From assembly GCA_049314555.1 (NCBI GenBank), contig JBMOEW010000038.1, positions 1-26,997 on the forward strand: a stretch of DNA of 26,997 nt, written 5' to 3'. Shown here piece by piece: positions 15,382 to 23,583 of this stretch; position 1 is the first letter of the stretch, and each line of letters begins with the position of its first letter. The position numbers were made by a program, and so were the translations under genes. Source of the stretch: REEB509 sp049314555. Lineage in GTDB: Bacteria; Pseudomonadota; Alphaproteobacteria; Caulobacterales; Aquidulcibacteraceae. Below the pieces are notes generated by a model. The model was given only the letters and a program-made list of their open reading frames with translations, searched no databases and was not told where the DNA came from.

Positions 15382-17655
15382 ATGAGAGAGCAACCGATTC
15401 GTTGGCGGAGCGGCTGGGTGCTTTTGCCACTGGTGGCGGCCATGGCGCTGCCCGCCTATGCGCAGGACGCCGAGGATACCGATATCGTCGTGACAGCCCG
15501 CCGCACAGCGGAAAATTTGCAGGATGTGCCAGCTTCGGTTTCGGCCTTTACAGCGCAGAGCCTGGACCGCGTTGGCGCGGTAGACCCGAGCGGACTGCAA
15601 GGGGCCGTGCCGAACTTGAATATCGTTCAAGGTCGCGGCTCCGGCAACGCGCTCAACATTTACATCCGCGGTGTTGGCCAGCCAGATGCGCTGCAAACCT
15701 TCGATCCTGCTGTCGGCTTTTATGTTGACGATGTCTATTACAGCCGGATTCGCGGGACGCAACTTGAGCTGTTTGATATCGAACGCGTCGAAGTGTTGCG
15801 AGGTCCGCAAGGCACTCTGTACGGCAAAAATACAATTGGCGGTGCCTTCCGCGTGGTGACGCGGCGGCCAGGTCAGGACCCGCATGCGGCTGCCAGCGTT
15901 GCATTTGGCGAGTATGGCCAGCTTGAAGGTCGGCTGTCTGGTTCTGGTCCAATCAGCGATAATTTGGCGATTGGCGCGGGCGTGTTGATGGCAACGCGGG
16001 ACGGCTACGTCAGCAATCCGACCACAGGAGAAACCTATAACGACCGCCATGTGGGCGCGGCGCGGGTGGCTTTGGCTTGGGATCCGACGCCTGGGTTCAG
16101 CGCTGACTTTGCTGCGGATTTTTCGCAGGAAGAAAACGCCCTGCAAATGGGTCAAGCGACCAACACGCTGACCACCATTTTCGGCGTTCCGTTGCGGGTT
16201 CTGCCGGCGGTGCAACCGGAGTTCAACTTCACAGCGTCTGCCACGCCTGGCTTGCCAAACCGGCAGGAATTGGAGCAGGGCGGTGTGTCGGCGACGCTAA
16301 GCTGGGACCTGTCTGATGCCTTGACGTTGAAGTCCATCACCGCGGCACGCCAACTCCAGTACGACGATTACATCGATATCGACGCCACCACCCTGGAGTT
16401 GGGTGACGTGTTTGTCGGCGTGGATCAAAGCCAGGTTAGCCAAGAGCTGCAAGCCACATACGAGGGTGATCGGCTGACGTTTGTGGGCGGGCTTTACTAT
16501 CTGAGTGAAGATATCGAATCGGATCAGATTGCCTTTGCGGACAGCTTTACGCTTGGATTTTCGCCCGGCTTCACGCGCACGATCGCCGATGACCTTGAGA
16601 CGACAAGCTGGGCGGCCTACGCCAATGCCAGTTGGGCGCTGACGGATCGCCTGAATCTGTCGGCCGGTATTCGGTATACTGAGGAAGAGAAGAACTACGC
16701 GCGAACCACGTCTGTGTTCTTGGTGGGCACACCTTTGCCGACCGGGGCGTTGCCGGCACTTGGAACGCCGTTTGCCTTCAAGGCCACCGAAACCTGGGAT
16801 GATGTTTCGCCCATGGCGTCCATCGACTTCCACGCCTCAGACAACGTGTTGCTGTATGGGCGCGTGGCACGGGGCTTCAAGTCTGGCGGTTTCAATGGAC
16901 GGGCCAATAACCCAGGCGAAGAGCAACCGTACGATCCCGAAACGTCCTTGAGCTATGAGGTCGGGGCCAAAACTGACTGGCTGGACAATCGGCTGCGTGT
17001 GAATTTGGCATTGTTTCAAACCACGTATGAGGATTTCCAGGCCCGCGTCGGTCGGGCGGTTACCTCGCCGACGCAACCGCTGCCGGCGATCGACTTCGCG
17101 GTGCTCAATGCGGGTGAACTTGATATCTCCGGCGCTGAACTCGAAGTGTCCTACACCCCCATTGAAGCCTTGCTGCTAGACGCGCAAATTGGCTATTTGA
17201 GTGCCGAGTACGGATCATTCTTTGAGCAACGCGCTGCAGTTTTCCCTGCAACGGGCTTCACGACCCTAGACCGCAGCAAGCAAACGCCAGCGTTCTCGCC
17301 GGAGTATACGGCTCGCTTTGGCGCGCAGTATCGCTTTGGCTTTGGCGACGGGTCTGGGCTTGTTGTTGGGGCCTCAGCGCGATTCCGCAGCGAGCATGCC
17401 TTGGCGGTTGATAATGCGAACTTGTTGACCGGGGCGCGCTTCCCGGGCATGTGGCAAGACGACTACTGGCTGTATGATGCGCGGTTGGTCTGGGAAAGTA
17501 GCGACGGCGGCTTCACGGCCGGGGTTGTCGGCCGTAATCTGAGCGATGAAGTCTATAAGACGGACGCCCAGGAGTTTTCGTCAGTCGGCGGTATTCGGAC
17601 TGCGTATTTCGGTGCGCCGAGCACCTGGACGGCGACGATTGGTTGGCGCTTCTAG
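15382..17655 (+). CDS. TonB-dependent receptor, substrate unknown
   Basis: A 757-residue outer-membrane receptor. The signal peptide ends near ALPAYAQ (about residue 27), followed by the TonB box DIVVTARRTAENLQDVPASV. The plug contains LNIYIRGVGQ and IERVEVLRGPQGTLYGKNTI. The barrel ends in TIGWRF with a terminal phenylalanine. The QDVPASVSAF form and the long barrel are typical of the large receptor subfamily expanded in sphingomonads and caulobacters, used for siderophores, sugars or other ligands. The ATG at 15382 has GGAGAG five bases upstream. It lies 153 bases downstream of btuD. I see no second riboswitch or Fur box, so it may be read through from the B12 operon or controlled separately. 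Confidence 0.93.
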   Translation: MREQPIRWRSGWVLLPLVAAMALPAYAQDAEDTDIVVTARRTAENLQDVPASVSAFTAQSLDRVGAVDPSGLQGAVPNLNIVQGRGSGNALNIYIRGVGQPDALQTFDPAVGFYVDDVYYSRIRGTQLELFDIERVEVLRGPQGTLYGKNTIGGAFRVVTRRPGQDPHAAASVAFGEYGQLEGRLSGSGPISDNLAIGAGVLMATRDGYVSNPTTGETYNDRHVGAARVALAWDPTPGFSADFAADFSQEENALQMGQATNTLTTIFGVPLRVLPAVQPEFNFTASATPGLPNRQELEQGGVSATLSWDLSDALTLKSITAARQLQYDDYIDIDATTLELGDVFVGVDQSQVSQELQATYEGDRLTFVGGLYYLSEDIESDQIAFADSFTLGFSPGFTRTIADDLETTSWAAYANASWALTDRLNLSAGIRYTEEEKNYARTTSVFLVGTPLPTGALPALGTPFAFKATETWDDVSPMASIDFHASDNVLLYGRVARGFKSGGFNGRANNPGEEQPYDPETSLSYEVGAKTDWLDNRLRVNLALFQTTYEDFQARVGRAVTSPTQPLPAIDFAVLNAGELDISGAELEVSYTPIEALLLDAQIGYLSAEYGSFFEQRAAVFPATGFTTLDRSKQTPAFSPEYTARFGAQYRFGFGDGSGLVVGASARFRSEHALAVDNANLLTGARFPGMWQDDYWLYDARLVWESSDGGFTAGVVGRNLSDEVYKTDAQEFSSVGGIRTAYFGAPSTWTATIGWRF

Positions 17656-17689
17656 GACCAAATAGCGCTCTATCGCAGGTTGATATCAA

Positions 17690-17717
17690 CCACCCCCTCT
17701 TGCCTGAGAGGGGGTGG
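17690..17717 (+). terminator. strong hairpin terminator after the TonB receptor
   Basis: CCACCCCCTCT and AGAGGGGGTGG form a perfect 11-bp stem around the loop TGCCTG, 34 bases after the receptor stop. The following bases, ACGTCTTTTA, give only a short T-run, so intrinsic termination is likely but not textbook. Confidence 0.7.
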
Positions 17718-17877
17718 ACGTCTTTTACGCCTTGCTTTGCCAGCCAAGTGAAAGACACTTCCTCCCTCCAGAGATTACTCGGAGGTCATGAGTGGACGGT
17801 TCGTAACTAGCTTCTCATGCTGCGGTGCAGCAAAATGTGAGTCACGCTCGACGTGTGGGGCGAAGAGGGGATTTTCC

Positions 17878-19008
17878 ATGGCAAGCGAACGCGACACTGT
17901 CGCCGCAACGCGGCGCTTGAAGCCTCGTGCTGTCCAGGCAGCCGCATCGGATGCATCCGCTGGCGAGGGGCTGGTGGAGACTTTGGCGTTTGGGGACAAC
18001 CCCGGCGGATTGCGAATGTTCAGTTATGCGCCAAGCGCTTTGAAGCCGCACGCGGCCTTGGTGGTGGTTTTGCACGGATGTACCCAAACCGCCGACGCCC
18101 ATGCGCGCAATGCCGGTTGGATGGCGCTGGCGGAGCGGTGCGGGTTTGTTGTGCTGGCTCCGGAACAGCGACCGGCCAATAATCTCCATCGCTGCTTTAA
18201 CTGGTTCAAGCCGGACGATGCCGCGCGGGAGGCAGCCTCTGTTGTTGCGATGATCGCCCATGCGGTGCGCACGCAGCGGTTGGATGCGTCGCGTGTGTTT
18301 GTGTGCGGACTATCGGCTGGCGGAGCGATTGCCTCGGTGCTGCTGGCGACCTATCCGCAGGTATTTGCGGCGGGTGGTATCGTTGCCGGCATGCCGTTTG
18401 GCGTTGCCGATAGTGTGCACAGCGCCTGGGGGGCCATGACGGGACGACGCGCCAGTGCGGCTGATCTTGCTCAGTTGGTGCGGCTGGCTTCGCCGCAGGT
18501 GGCGGAGTGGCCGCGGGTGTCGATCTGGCACGGGGATGCGGATACCACCGTGCACGCCGCCAATGCCGTTGACAGCATACGGCAATGGGTCGGGGCCCAC
18601 GATCTTGCGGTGGAAAGTGGTGAGCCTGAAACGCACGGGCGGTGTGTGAAAACGGTTTGGCGATCGCCGAAAAGCGGGCAGATCGTCGTGGAATTGAACC
18701 TCGTTCAGGGCCTTGGCCACGGGGTTCCCTTGTCGACGCTGAGCGCGGAGCCGATCGGCACGGTGGGGCCTTTCATGTTGGAGGCCGGCGTTTCGGCACC
18801 CTATGAAATGGCTCGGTTTTGGGGGCTATTGGACAAAGCCAAGCCCAAATCGCCGGCCGCGGCGGTGCCGATGCTGGAAGGCCGGTCGCGCCAGGATCAG
18901 CGCCGCGGCCCGCAGCCACGTGGGTTGTCTGCGTTGGTCAACCAGGTGCCCGCGGAGGTGGGGGCGATTATTGTCAAGGCGCTTAAGCGCGCGCGGCTGA
19001 CGCGCTGA
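17878..19008 (+). CDS. PHB depolymerase family esterase
   Basis: A 376-residue alpha/beta hydrolase. The conserved opening is ALVVVLHGCTQTADAHARNA, the oxyanion strand plus the family-specific HGCTQ. The nucleophile is in GLSAGG, the likely acid in WHGDADTTVH, and the likely base in GLGHGVPLS. ERCGFVVLAPEQ is also characteristic. No signal peptide is seen, so a cytosolic role is likely, in contrast to secreted depolymerases. The ATG at 17878 has GAGGGGAT about six bases upstream; the frame is open to 17788 without support. The roughly 50-residue C-terminal tail is proline-, glycine- and arginine-rich and not recognisable. It converges with a patatin-like gene; together with acetoacetate decarboxylase this suggests storage-polymer breakdown. 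It could instead be a general esterase. Confidence 0.88.
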   Translation: MASERDTVAATRRLKPRAVQAAASDASAGEGLVETLAFGDNPGGLRMFSYAPSALKPHAALVVVLHGCTQTADAHARNAGWMALAERCGFVVLAPEQRPANNLHRCFNWFKPDDAAREAASVVAMIAHAVRTQRLDASRVFVCGLSAGGAIASVLLATYPQVFAAGGIVAGMPFGVADSVHSAWGAMTGRRASAADLAQLVRLASPQVAEWPRVSIWHGDADTTVHAANAVDSIRQWVGAHDLAVESGEPETHGRCVKTVWRSPKSGQIVVELNLVQGLGHGVPLSTLSAEPIGTVGPFMLEAGVSAPYEMARFWGLLDKAKPKSPAAAVPMLEGRSRQDQRRGPQPRGLSALVNQVPAEVGAIIVKALKRARLTR

Positions 19009-19038
19009 CGCATTGGCGGGTTTGCTTGCGGGCGCGCG

Positions 19039-20118
19039 TTAGGCGGGCTTGCGATCCTGGAATGCTGCCAGTCGATTGATCCGTGCACCATCTAAAGGGT
19101 CGTCGTCGCCAGCGAACATGGCGCGCAGGTCCAGGGTGGATTTGACGCCCACGTCTTGCAGGTTTGCGTTGAGCCAGCGATCGGCTGCGCCGCGGCCTTT
19201 TTCAAACAGAAAGTCCAGGAAGCGCGGCTCGGTGTTGAGCTTGGAGGATGCGCCGAGGCCACCCAGAGTGGCTTCATCGGCAATGGCGTGCACCAATACG
19301 CGGCGATAGCCGGTGCCATCCATGCGGCCATCGGCGATCAAGCGGGTGATGAAATCGATCGCGCGCAATTCCCGCATCAACGACGCGTTAAAGGTGATTT
19401 CGTTCAGGCGATTGAGGATGTCGCGGGCGGATTTCGGCGCGCCTTTGTGGTGCATCGGGTTGATTTCGACGATCACGACATCGTCGCTGTCGCAATGATC
19501 AAACAGCGGCCAAAGCGGCGGGTTGCCCATGTAGCCGCCGTCCCAGTAGGGCACACCGTCAATCTCCACTGCTTGATACATGTAGGGCAGGCAGGCCGAT
19601 GCCATGACATGGGTTGGCGTGATTTCGGCGCGCTCGAAGATTTTGGGGCGACCGGTTTCGACATTGGTGGCTGAAATGAAGAGCTTCAACGGCGACGCGC
19701 GCACGCGCTCGAAGTCCACCAGGTTTGAGACCATGTCTAGGAGCGGGTTGAGTTTGAGCGGGTTGAAGTCGTAGGGGCTCGCCAAACGCGACATCATGTC
19801 CAACCAGACGTAGGCTGGCGAAGAGTCGAGATTCCAAACGCCGCGCCATTTATCGAGGGGCGTAGGTCTTAGCGGGCTTCTGGATGAGGCTTCGGCAACG
19901 CCCTGCCAAAACCCTTTGAGCCTTTCGCGGGCTTCGCGCTTACAGCCACCGGCGAGGCCGTCTGCCAGTGCCACAGCGTTCATCGCGCCGGCGGAGGCAC
20001 CGGTGACGCCTTCAATGACGACGCGATCGTCCTCCAACAGACGATCCAACACCCCCCAGGTGAACGCGCCGTGTGAGCCCCCGCCTTGGAGGGCGAGGTT
20101 GATGGGCTTGGGTTTCAT
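19039..20118 (-). CDS. patatin-like phospholipase family protein
   Basis: A 359-residue hydrolase with a Ser-Asp dyad. The glycine-rich oxyanion loop is QGGGSHG (residues 11-17), the nucleophile elbow is GASAG (Ser42), and the catalytic aspartate lies in YWDGGYMG. LALQGGGSHGAFTWGVLDRL is highly typical of the bacterial subgroup found next to acetoacetate decarboxylase and 3-hydroxybutyrate genes. I preferred the ATG at 20118, where GGAGCA lies upstream and the conserved text begins at once. An ATG at 20175 also fits, overlaps the preceding stop as ATGA, and would add 19 non-conserved residues. It is downstream of and probably co-transcribed with acetoacetate decarboxylase. The substrate may be a lipid or a polyhydroxyalkanoate ester; the sequence does not decide. 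Confidence 0.88.
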   Translation of the reverse strand: MKPKPINLALQGGGSHGAFTWGVLDRLLEDDRVVIEGVTGASAGAMNAVALADGLAGGCKREARERLKGFWQGVAEASSRSPLRPTPLDKWRGVWNLDSSPAYVWLDMMSRLASPYDFNPLKLNPLLDMVSNLVDFERVRASPLKLFISATNVETGRPKIFERAEITPTHVMASACLPYMYQAVEIDGVPYWDGGYMGNPPLWPLFDHCDSDDVVIVEINPMHHKGAPKSARDILNRLNEITFNASLMRELRAIDFITRLIADGRMDGTGYRRVLVHAIADEATLGGLGASSKLNTEPRFLDFLFEKGRGAADRWLNANLQDVGVKSTLDLRAMFAGDDDPLDGARINRLAAFQDRKPA

Positions 20119-20171
20119 GGGGGATGCTCCGGTGTGCCCCGCCGCCTTTGGGGTCTTTGGTGCGGGCGGGT

Positions 20172-20918
20172 TCATGTGGCGAGATAATCGAAAAGAACTC
20201 GACCGTAAGGCAACGTGAGATCAGCGATCAGGTGTTCGCCGCCGATAATCCGGCGCACCGGAAAGTCTGCAACCGGAGCATTGACATGGGGCACCAGGTG
20301 CAGGCGCGCAGGGCCACTCCAGGCCCCCTTCAAGGTCACGTCGGTGAGGTTGTAGGCAACCAGCTGGGCGATAGCCGGCTCGCTGGTGACGCTGGGGATC
20401 AGCTTCAGATTGACTTGCGTTTTCTTGAGCCGCTCTGCGCGCTCTTTCAGGCAATCGGCATAGCTTTCATACTTGTAGGCCATGGTGCCGAGCGCGACGC
20501 GCTGGCCGGCGTATTCGAGGGTGCCGGTCAAGGTGTCGCGCGTAACGGCCAGGCGGGCCTCTCCCCAGCGCTTTGGAAAGCCCCAGATTTCGCGACCGGC
20601 CGTGATCGGTGGTTCGTCGTTGAGGTACATTTGGGCCGTGAAATTCACCGCTTCGCCGTTGAAGTGGGCGGGGATGACGAGGCCGCTTTCCTGATACGAT
20701 CCGAATCCGGAGCTATCGGGCATGTTGATCCACTCATAGAGAACCTGTTTTGATCCATCGGGCTCTAGGGGCTCTGGAAGCGACGCGCGGATCGCATCTG
20801 GATCTGTTTCGTAGCGGATGATGAAATATTCCCGGTCGACGAAGCGATAGGGGCCGCGGGGATAGCTCGGATTGCCGGGCGGCATCGAGGACAGGGACAA
20901 CACGTCTTGCGCGCGCAT
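20172..20918 (-). CDS. adc: acetoacetate decarboxylase
   Basis: A 248-residue enzyme that converts acetoacetate to acetone and CO2 through a lysine Schiff base. The catalytic lysine is K116 in EIWGFPKRWGEA, at the same position as in the clostridial enzyme (K115). The glutamate and arginine patch upstream and YEWINMPDSSGFGSYQESGL are typical. The ATG at 20918 has AGAGGCC just upstream. It shares an ATGA junction with the open frame of the patatin gene. With that gene and the PHB depolymerase-like esterase it makes a plausible route from polymer to 3-hydroxybutyrate to acetoacetate to acetone, but no hydroxybutyrate dehydrogenase is visible. Some family members act on other keto acids. Confidence 0.9.
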   Translation of the reverse strand: MRAQDVLSLSSMPPGNPSYPRGPYRFVDREYFIIRYETDPDAIRASLPEPLEPDGSKQVLYEWINMPDSSGFGSYQESGLVIPAHFNGEAVNFTAQMYLNDEPPITAGREIWGFPKRWGEARLAVTRDTLTGTLEYAGQRVALGTMAYKYESYADCLKERAERLKKTQVNLKLIPSVTSEPAIAQLVAYNLTDVTLKGAWSGPARLHLVPHVNAPVADFPVRRIIGGEHLIADLTLPYGRVLFDYLAT

Positions 20919-21017
20919 GGGGGCCTCTTGTGATGGGTAATCTGAATTACGTTGCGTTGCAGCAAATGGTTACGGGGCTCCCGCCGGGCGAGGGGGTTCC
21001 CCCACCGATATTTTAAT

Positions 21018-21045
21018 ATTGTATATTGTATATTATATATTGTAT
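21018..21045 (+). repeat. four tandem heptamers in the leader of the beta-barrel gene
   Basis: The heptamer ATTGTAT occurs at 21018, 21025 and 21039; the copy at 21032 reads ATTATAT, one mismatch. The tract lies in a very AT-rich patch (about 21008-21051) inside GC-rich DNA, 48 bases before the ATG. TTGTAT (21019-21024) and TATGAT (21043-21048) could be a -35 and -10 pair with an 18-base spacer made of the repeats themselves. A gain or loss of one unit would move them by seven bases. Confidence 0.75.
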
Positions 21046-21093
21046 GATATTTCCGTCGAGGCACTCACGCCAAGCGTTTGATGGAGAAACAGA

Positions 21094-21903
21094 ATGTTTA
21101 CACGGACAACTCTCATTGCGGCGGCAGTCTTTTTGACGCCGATGGCCGCCGCCGAGCCCCTGGCCCCTGGGCAATGGGGCGGTTCTTTCAGCATCGGGGC
21201 GGATTTCCCGGTGGGTGGTGATGTTCATGGTGGTGCTGTTGCGCCGGTGGCGTCCCTGGCGGCGCTTAACCCCAATCTCCCGGCGGCCAGCGCGGAACTG
21301 CGCATTCAATCGCGCTCGTTTGACGACATCTATGGCGAGGCGCTCACCTATTCGCTCGAGGCAACCCGCGGCCTGACCGGCGATCGGGAAGTGTTTGCCA
21401 CGATCGGGCGTACCGAAGCGAGCGAAGGTCGGGTTCAGGTTGGGACTGCCTTCGTGCCAGCGCTTTCGGCAAGCCTGCCGGTGTTCGGCAAGTTTGGCGA
21501 TTATAACGCGACCAGTTTTGAAGTTGGCGTGCGGCAGTATTTTGGCGAGACCGGCGGCGTTCGGCCTTACGTGGCCGGTCGGATTGGCGCGGCGCGCACC
21601 GATGAGATCCGTGCAAGCTTCACCGTGCCGGTGCCAAACGGGGTTGGAACTGAGCCGAATGACATCGCCTTGAACAATGTTCCCTTCTACGCAGACAACA
21701 CTGCGGTGACGGTCGGGGTTGATGTCGGGTTGTCTTATGCGGCCAGCGATCGGTTGGTGCTGAGTGTCGAGACTGGCTTGCGCTACACCGGCGATCTCGA
21801 CGGGGACGATAGCGCCATTGGCGGGCTTGGTCTTGGCGGGATCAACAACACCGGGGCGCGCACGTCTGTGCCGATCCGCGTGCGGGCGCGTCTGGCGTTT
21901 TGA
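21094..21903 (+). CDS. outer-membrane beta-barrel protein (porin/OmpW-like size)
   Basis: A 269-residue predicted outer-membrane barrel. The signal peptide MFTRTTLIAAAVFLTPMAAA precedes a mature part with alternating strands such as GGVRPYVAGRIGAARTDEIR and VGVDVGLSYAASDRLVLSVE, and it ends in a phenylalanine (RVRARLAF). No family-specific motif is recognisable, and similarity to OmpW or OprF-like porins is only by size and pattern. The ATG has GGAGAAA upstream (21083-21089). A terminator hairpin follows directly, so it is probably monocistronic. The unusual tandem heptamers in the leader suggest special promoter control. Confidence 0.75.
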   Translation: MFTRTTLIAAAVFLTPMAAAEPLAPGQWGGSFSIGADFPVGGDVHGGAVAPVASLAALNPNLPAASAELRIQSRSFDDIYGEALTYSLEATRGLTGDREVFATIGRTEASEGRVQVGTAFVPALSASLPVFGKFGDYNATSFEVGVRQYFGETGGVRPYVAGRIGAARTDEIRASFTVPVPNGVGTEPNDIALNNVPFYADNTAVTVGVDVGLSYAASDRLVLSVETGLRYTGDLDGDDSAIGGLGLGGINNTGARTSVPIRVRARLAF

Positions 21904-21923
21904 AAATCACACACCTGAATTGT

Positions 21924-21957
21924 GCTCAGCGTTGCCATGCGGCGGCGCTGAGCTTTT
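21924..21957 (+). terminator. rho-independent terminator after the beta-barrel gene
   Basis: GCTCAGCG (21924-21931) and CGCTGAGC (21946-21953) form a perfect 8-bp stem with a small inner GCC/GGC pair, followed by TTTT, starting about 20 bases after the stop codon. Confidence 0.75.
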
Positions 21958-22192
21958 CAGTTCGCCCTCATTGCTGCTGGTAGAGGCGAAAGCGGACGCC
22001 TCCCGGCGCTATCAGTGAAACAAACTGTCCGAACCCGGATTCAACTTCTGCGGTGATCTCCACTTCAAACTTCATTTCCGGCCACAGCTGGCTCGCCTGA
22101 CGGCCGATCCAGCCGCCCGCTACCGTCCAGACAAGGAAAGCGCTAGAAGGAATTAACTCTCTGATCGGGCGTGGGACCCGAGGGGGGCACCT

Positions 22193-22273
22193 CACCACCC
22201 GCCGCCCCTCAGCGGTGCGCCGGATAAACACCACCACACCCACCGCCCGTCGAATTTGTCGAGTTATCCGCAG
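22193..22273 (-). pseudogene. remnant of a TrbB/VirB11-type conjugation ATPase (fragment A)
   Basis: On the minus strand the text TRQIRRAVGVVVFIRRTAEG, continuing RRVV, lies in an open frame with a stop a few codons upstream. It matches the corresponding part of the longer fragment at 24086-24325 (TRTIQQAVDVVVYIRRTAEG) and fits the C-terminal region of TrbB-like secretion ATPases. At DNA level 45 of 53 bases from 22203 agree with the stretch from 24159. The rest of the open frame, down to 21968, ends MKFEVEITAEVESGFGQ and beyond; I do not recognise it. The 21958-22416 interval otherwise holds only the AAA gene's promoter region. Confidence 0.55.
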
Positions 22274-22381
22274 ATCTTTTCAAGGGAGGTCAGCGACGTT
22301 GATGCGGCGCGCCCGCCGATGGGGTGCCAGAGCGTGCTGCCTTCTAAGTGTATAAAATTATTATGGCCGTATATCAACCCA

Positions 22382-22410
22382 TTGCTATACCCTCATAAAC
22401 TCCTTATACT
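22382..22410 (+). promoter_or_regulatory. candidate promoter giving a leaderless AAA ATPase mRNA
   Basis: TTGCTA (22382-22387) and TATACT (22405-22410) are separated by exactly 17 bases. The expected start, six or seven bases further on, falls on the ATG at 22417. No Shine-Dalgarno sequence precedes that ATG. Both facts fit a leaderless transcript. The flanking 22346-22410 is much more AT-rich than its surroundings. Confidence 0.55.
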
Positions 22411-22416
22411 TTGGAC

Positions 22417-23583
22417 ATGGATGCGGTCCGCAACCCCTTTGCCCCAGGCGCTGGCTCCAAGCCTCCCGAACTCGCGGGGCGCGATGAGATCCTCAGCGAG
22501 GCAGAGATTGCCCTCCAACGGGTCATCACCGGCCGCCACGACCGGTCGCAGATCCTTTTGGGCCTTCGCGGGACCGGAAAGACCGTTCTGCTGAACGCCA
22601 TCGAGACCCTTGCCCAAAAGCACGGCCATATCACGTCGTTTATTGAGGCGCCGGAAACGGGGCGCCTTGCTGACCAGGTTTACCCAAAGCTCCACCAAGC
22701 CCTCCGCAAAATTTCAAGAATTGAGGCCGCGAAGGCGACGGCGCACGCTGGTTTGCGCGCTCTCCGGGGCTTCGCCAGCGCGTTCAAGATCAAGATCGGC
22801 GACGTAGCGATCTCGGTTGATCCCGAGCCCGGCGTGGCGGACAGCGGAAACCTGGAGTTAGACCTGGTCGATCTGTTCCAAGCCTTAGGAAAGGCCGCAC
22901 AAACGGCGCAGCGGGGCTGGAGCCTGTTCATCGACGAACTCCAATACCTCGACGAGCCGGAATTGGCAGCCCTGATCGTCGCTATTCATCGTTCCAACCA
23001 AACAGGCCTGCCGATCCTCTTCTTTGGCGCAGGCCTGCCCCAGATTGCCGCCTTGAGCGGCGATGCGAAGTCCTACGCCGAACGGCTCTTCAATTTTCCG
23101 GCCATCGGCGCCCTTGACGACGCGGCCGCAAGCGCGGCCATTCGCCAGCCCATCGAAGAGGAAGGCGAGAGTATCCAAGACAGCGCGCTCGCCAGCATCA
23201 TTCGCGCGACCCACGGCTATCCCTATTTCCTTCAAGAGTGGGGCTATCAGGCTTGGAACGCGGCCGCGGCTTCCCCCATCGCGGATGGTGAGGTCGTTAC
23301 CGCGTCGAGTAACGCTTTGAAACGCCTCGACGCGGGCTTTTTTCGCGTGCGCCTGGACCGACTGACCCCAAAGGAACGCGACTACGTCGTCGCCATGGCG
23401 CGCTTGGGTCCAGGCCCCTATCGCTCTGCCGACGTGGCTGACGCCTTGGGCGAAAGTGTGCAATCGCTTGGCCCTCGCCGCGCCTCCATCATTAATAAGG
23501 GCATGATCTATAGCCCTGCGCACGGCGATATCGCTTTCACGGTGCCCATGTTCGACGATTTTTTGAGGCGAACGTTCGCTTAA
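22417..23583 (+). CDS. AAA family ATPase with C-terminal winged-helix region (Orc1/STAND-like)
   Basis: A 388-residue P-loop ATPase. Residues 18-24 (ELAGRDE) are the box that opens AAA_16/archaeal-type ATPase domains. Walker A is GLRGTGKT (49-56), Walker B is WSLFIDELQYL (168-178), and ILFFGAGLPQIAAL is the sensor-1 strand. A lid follows, with FNFPAIGALDDAAASAAIRQ and HGYPYFLQEWGYQ, both common in Orc1/Cdc6-like and STAND ATPases. The C-terminus, LTPKERDYVVAMARLGPGPY to SIINKGMIYSP, looks like a winged helix for DNA binding. The function is unknown. The start is the ATG at 22417; a TTG two codons earlier is unlikely. The gene sits alone between two conjugation-gene remnants, so it is probably mobile cargo or a leftover from an integrated element. 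Confidence 0.85.
   Translation: MDAVRNPFAPGAGSKPPELAGRDEILSEAEIALQRVITGRHDRSQILLGLRGTGKTVLLNAIETLAQKHGHITSFIEAPETGRLADQVYPKLHQALRKISRIEAAKATAHAGLRALRGFASAFKIKIGDVAISVDPEPGVADSGNLELDLVDLFQALGKAAQTAQRGWSLFIDELQYLDEPELAALIVAIHRSNQTGLPILFFGAGLPQIAALSGDAKSYAERLFNFPAIGALDDAAASAAIRQPIEEEGESIQDSALASIIRATHGYPYFLQEWGYQAWNAAAASPIADGEVVTASSNALKRLDAGFFRVRLDRLTPKERDYVVAMARLGPGPYRSADVADALGESVQSLGPRRASIINKGMIYSPAHGDIAFTVPMFDDFLRRTFA

Noticed and set aside
14671..16215. 514-codon minus-strand frame across btuD and the second TonB receptor
   Set aside because: Although long, it is antisense to two well-supported genes and their spacer, is rich in Arg, His and Gln, and has no domain. It reflects base composition.
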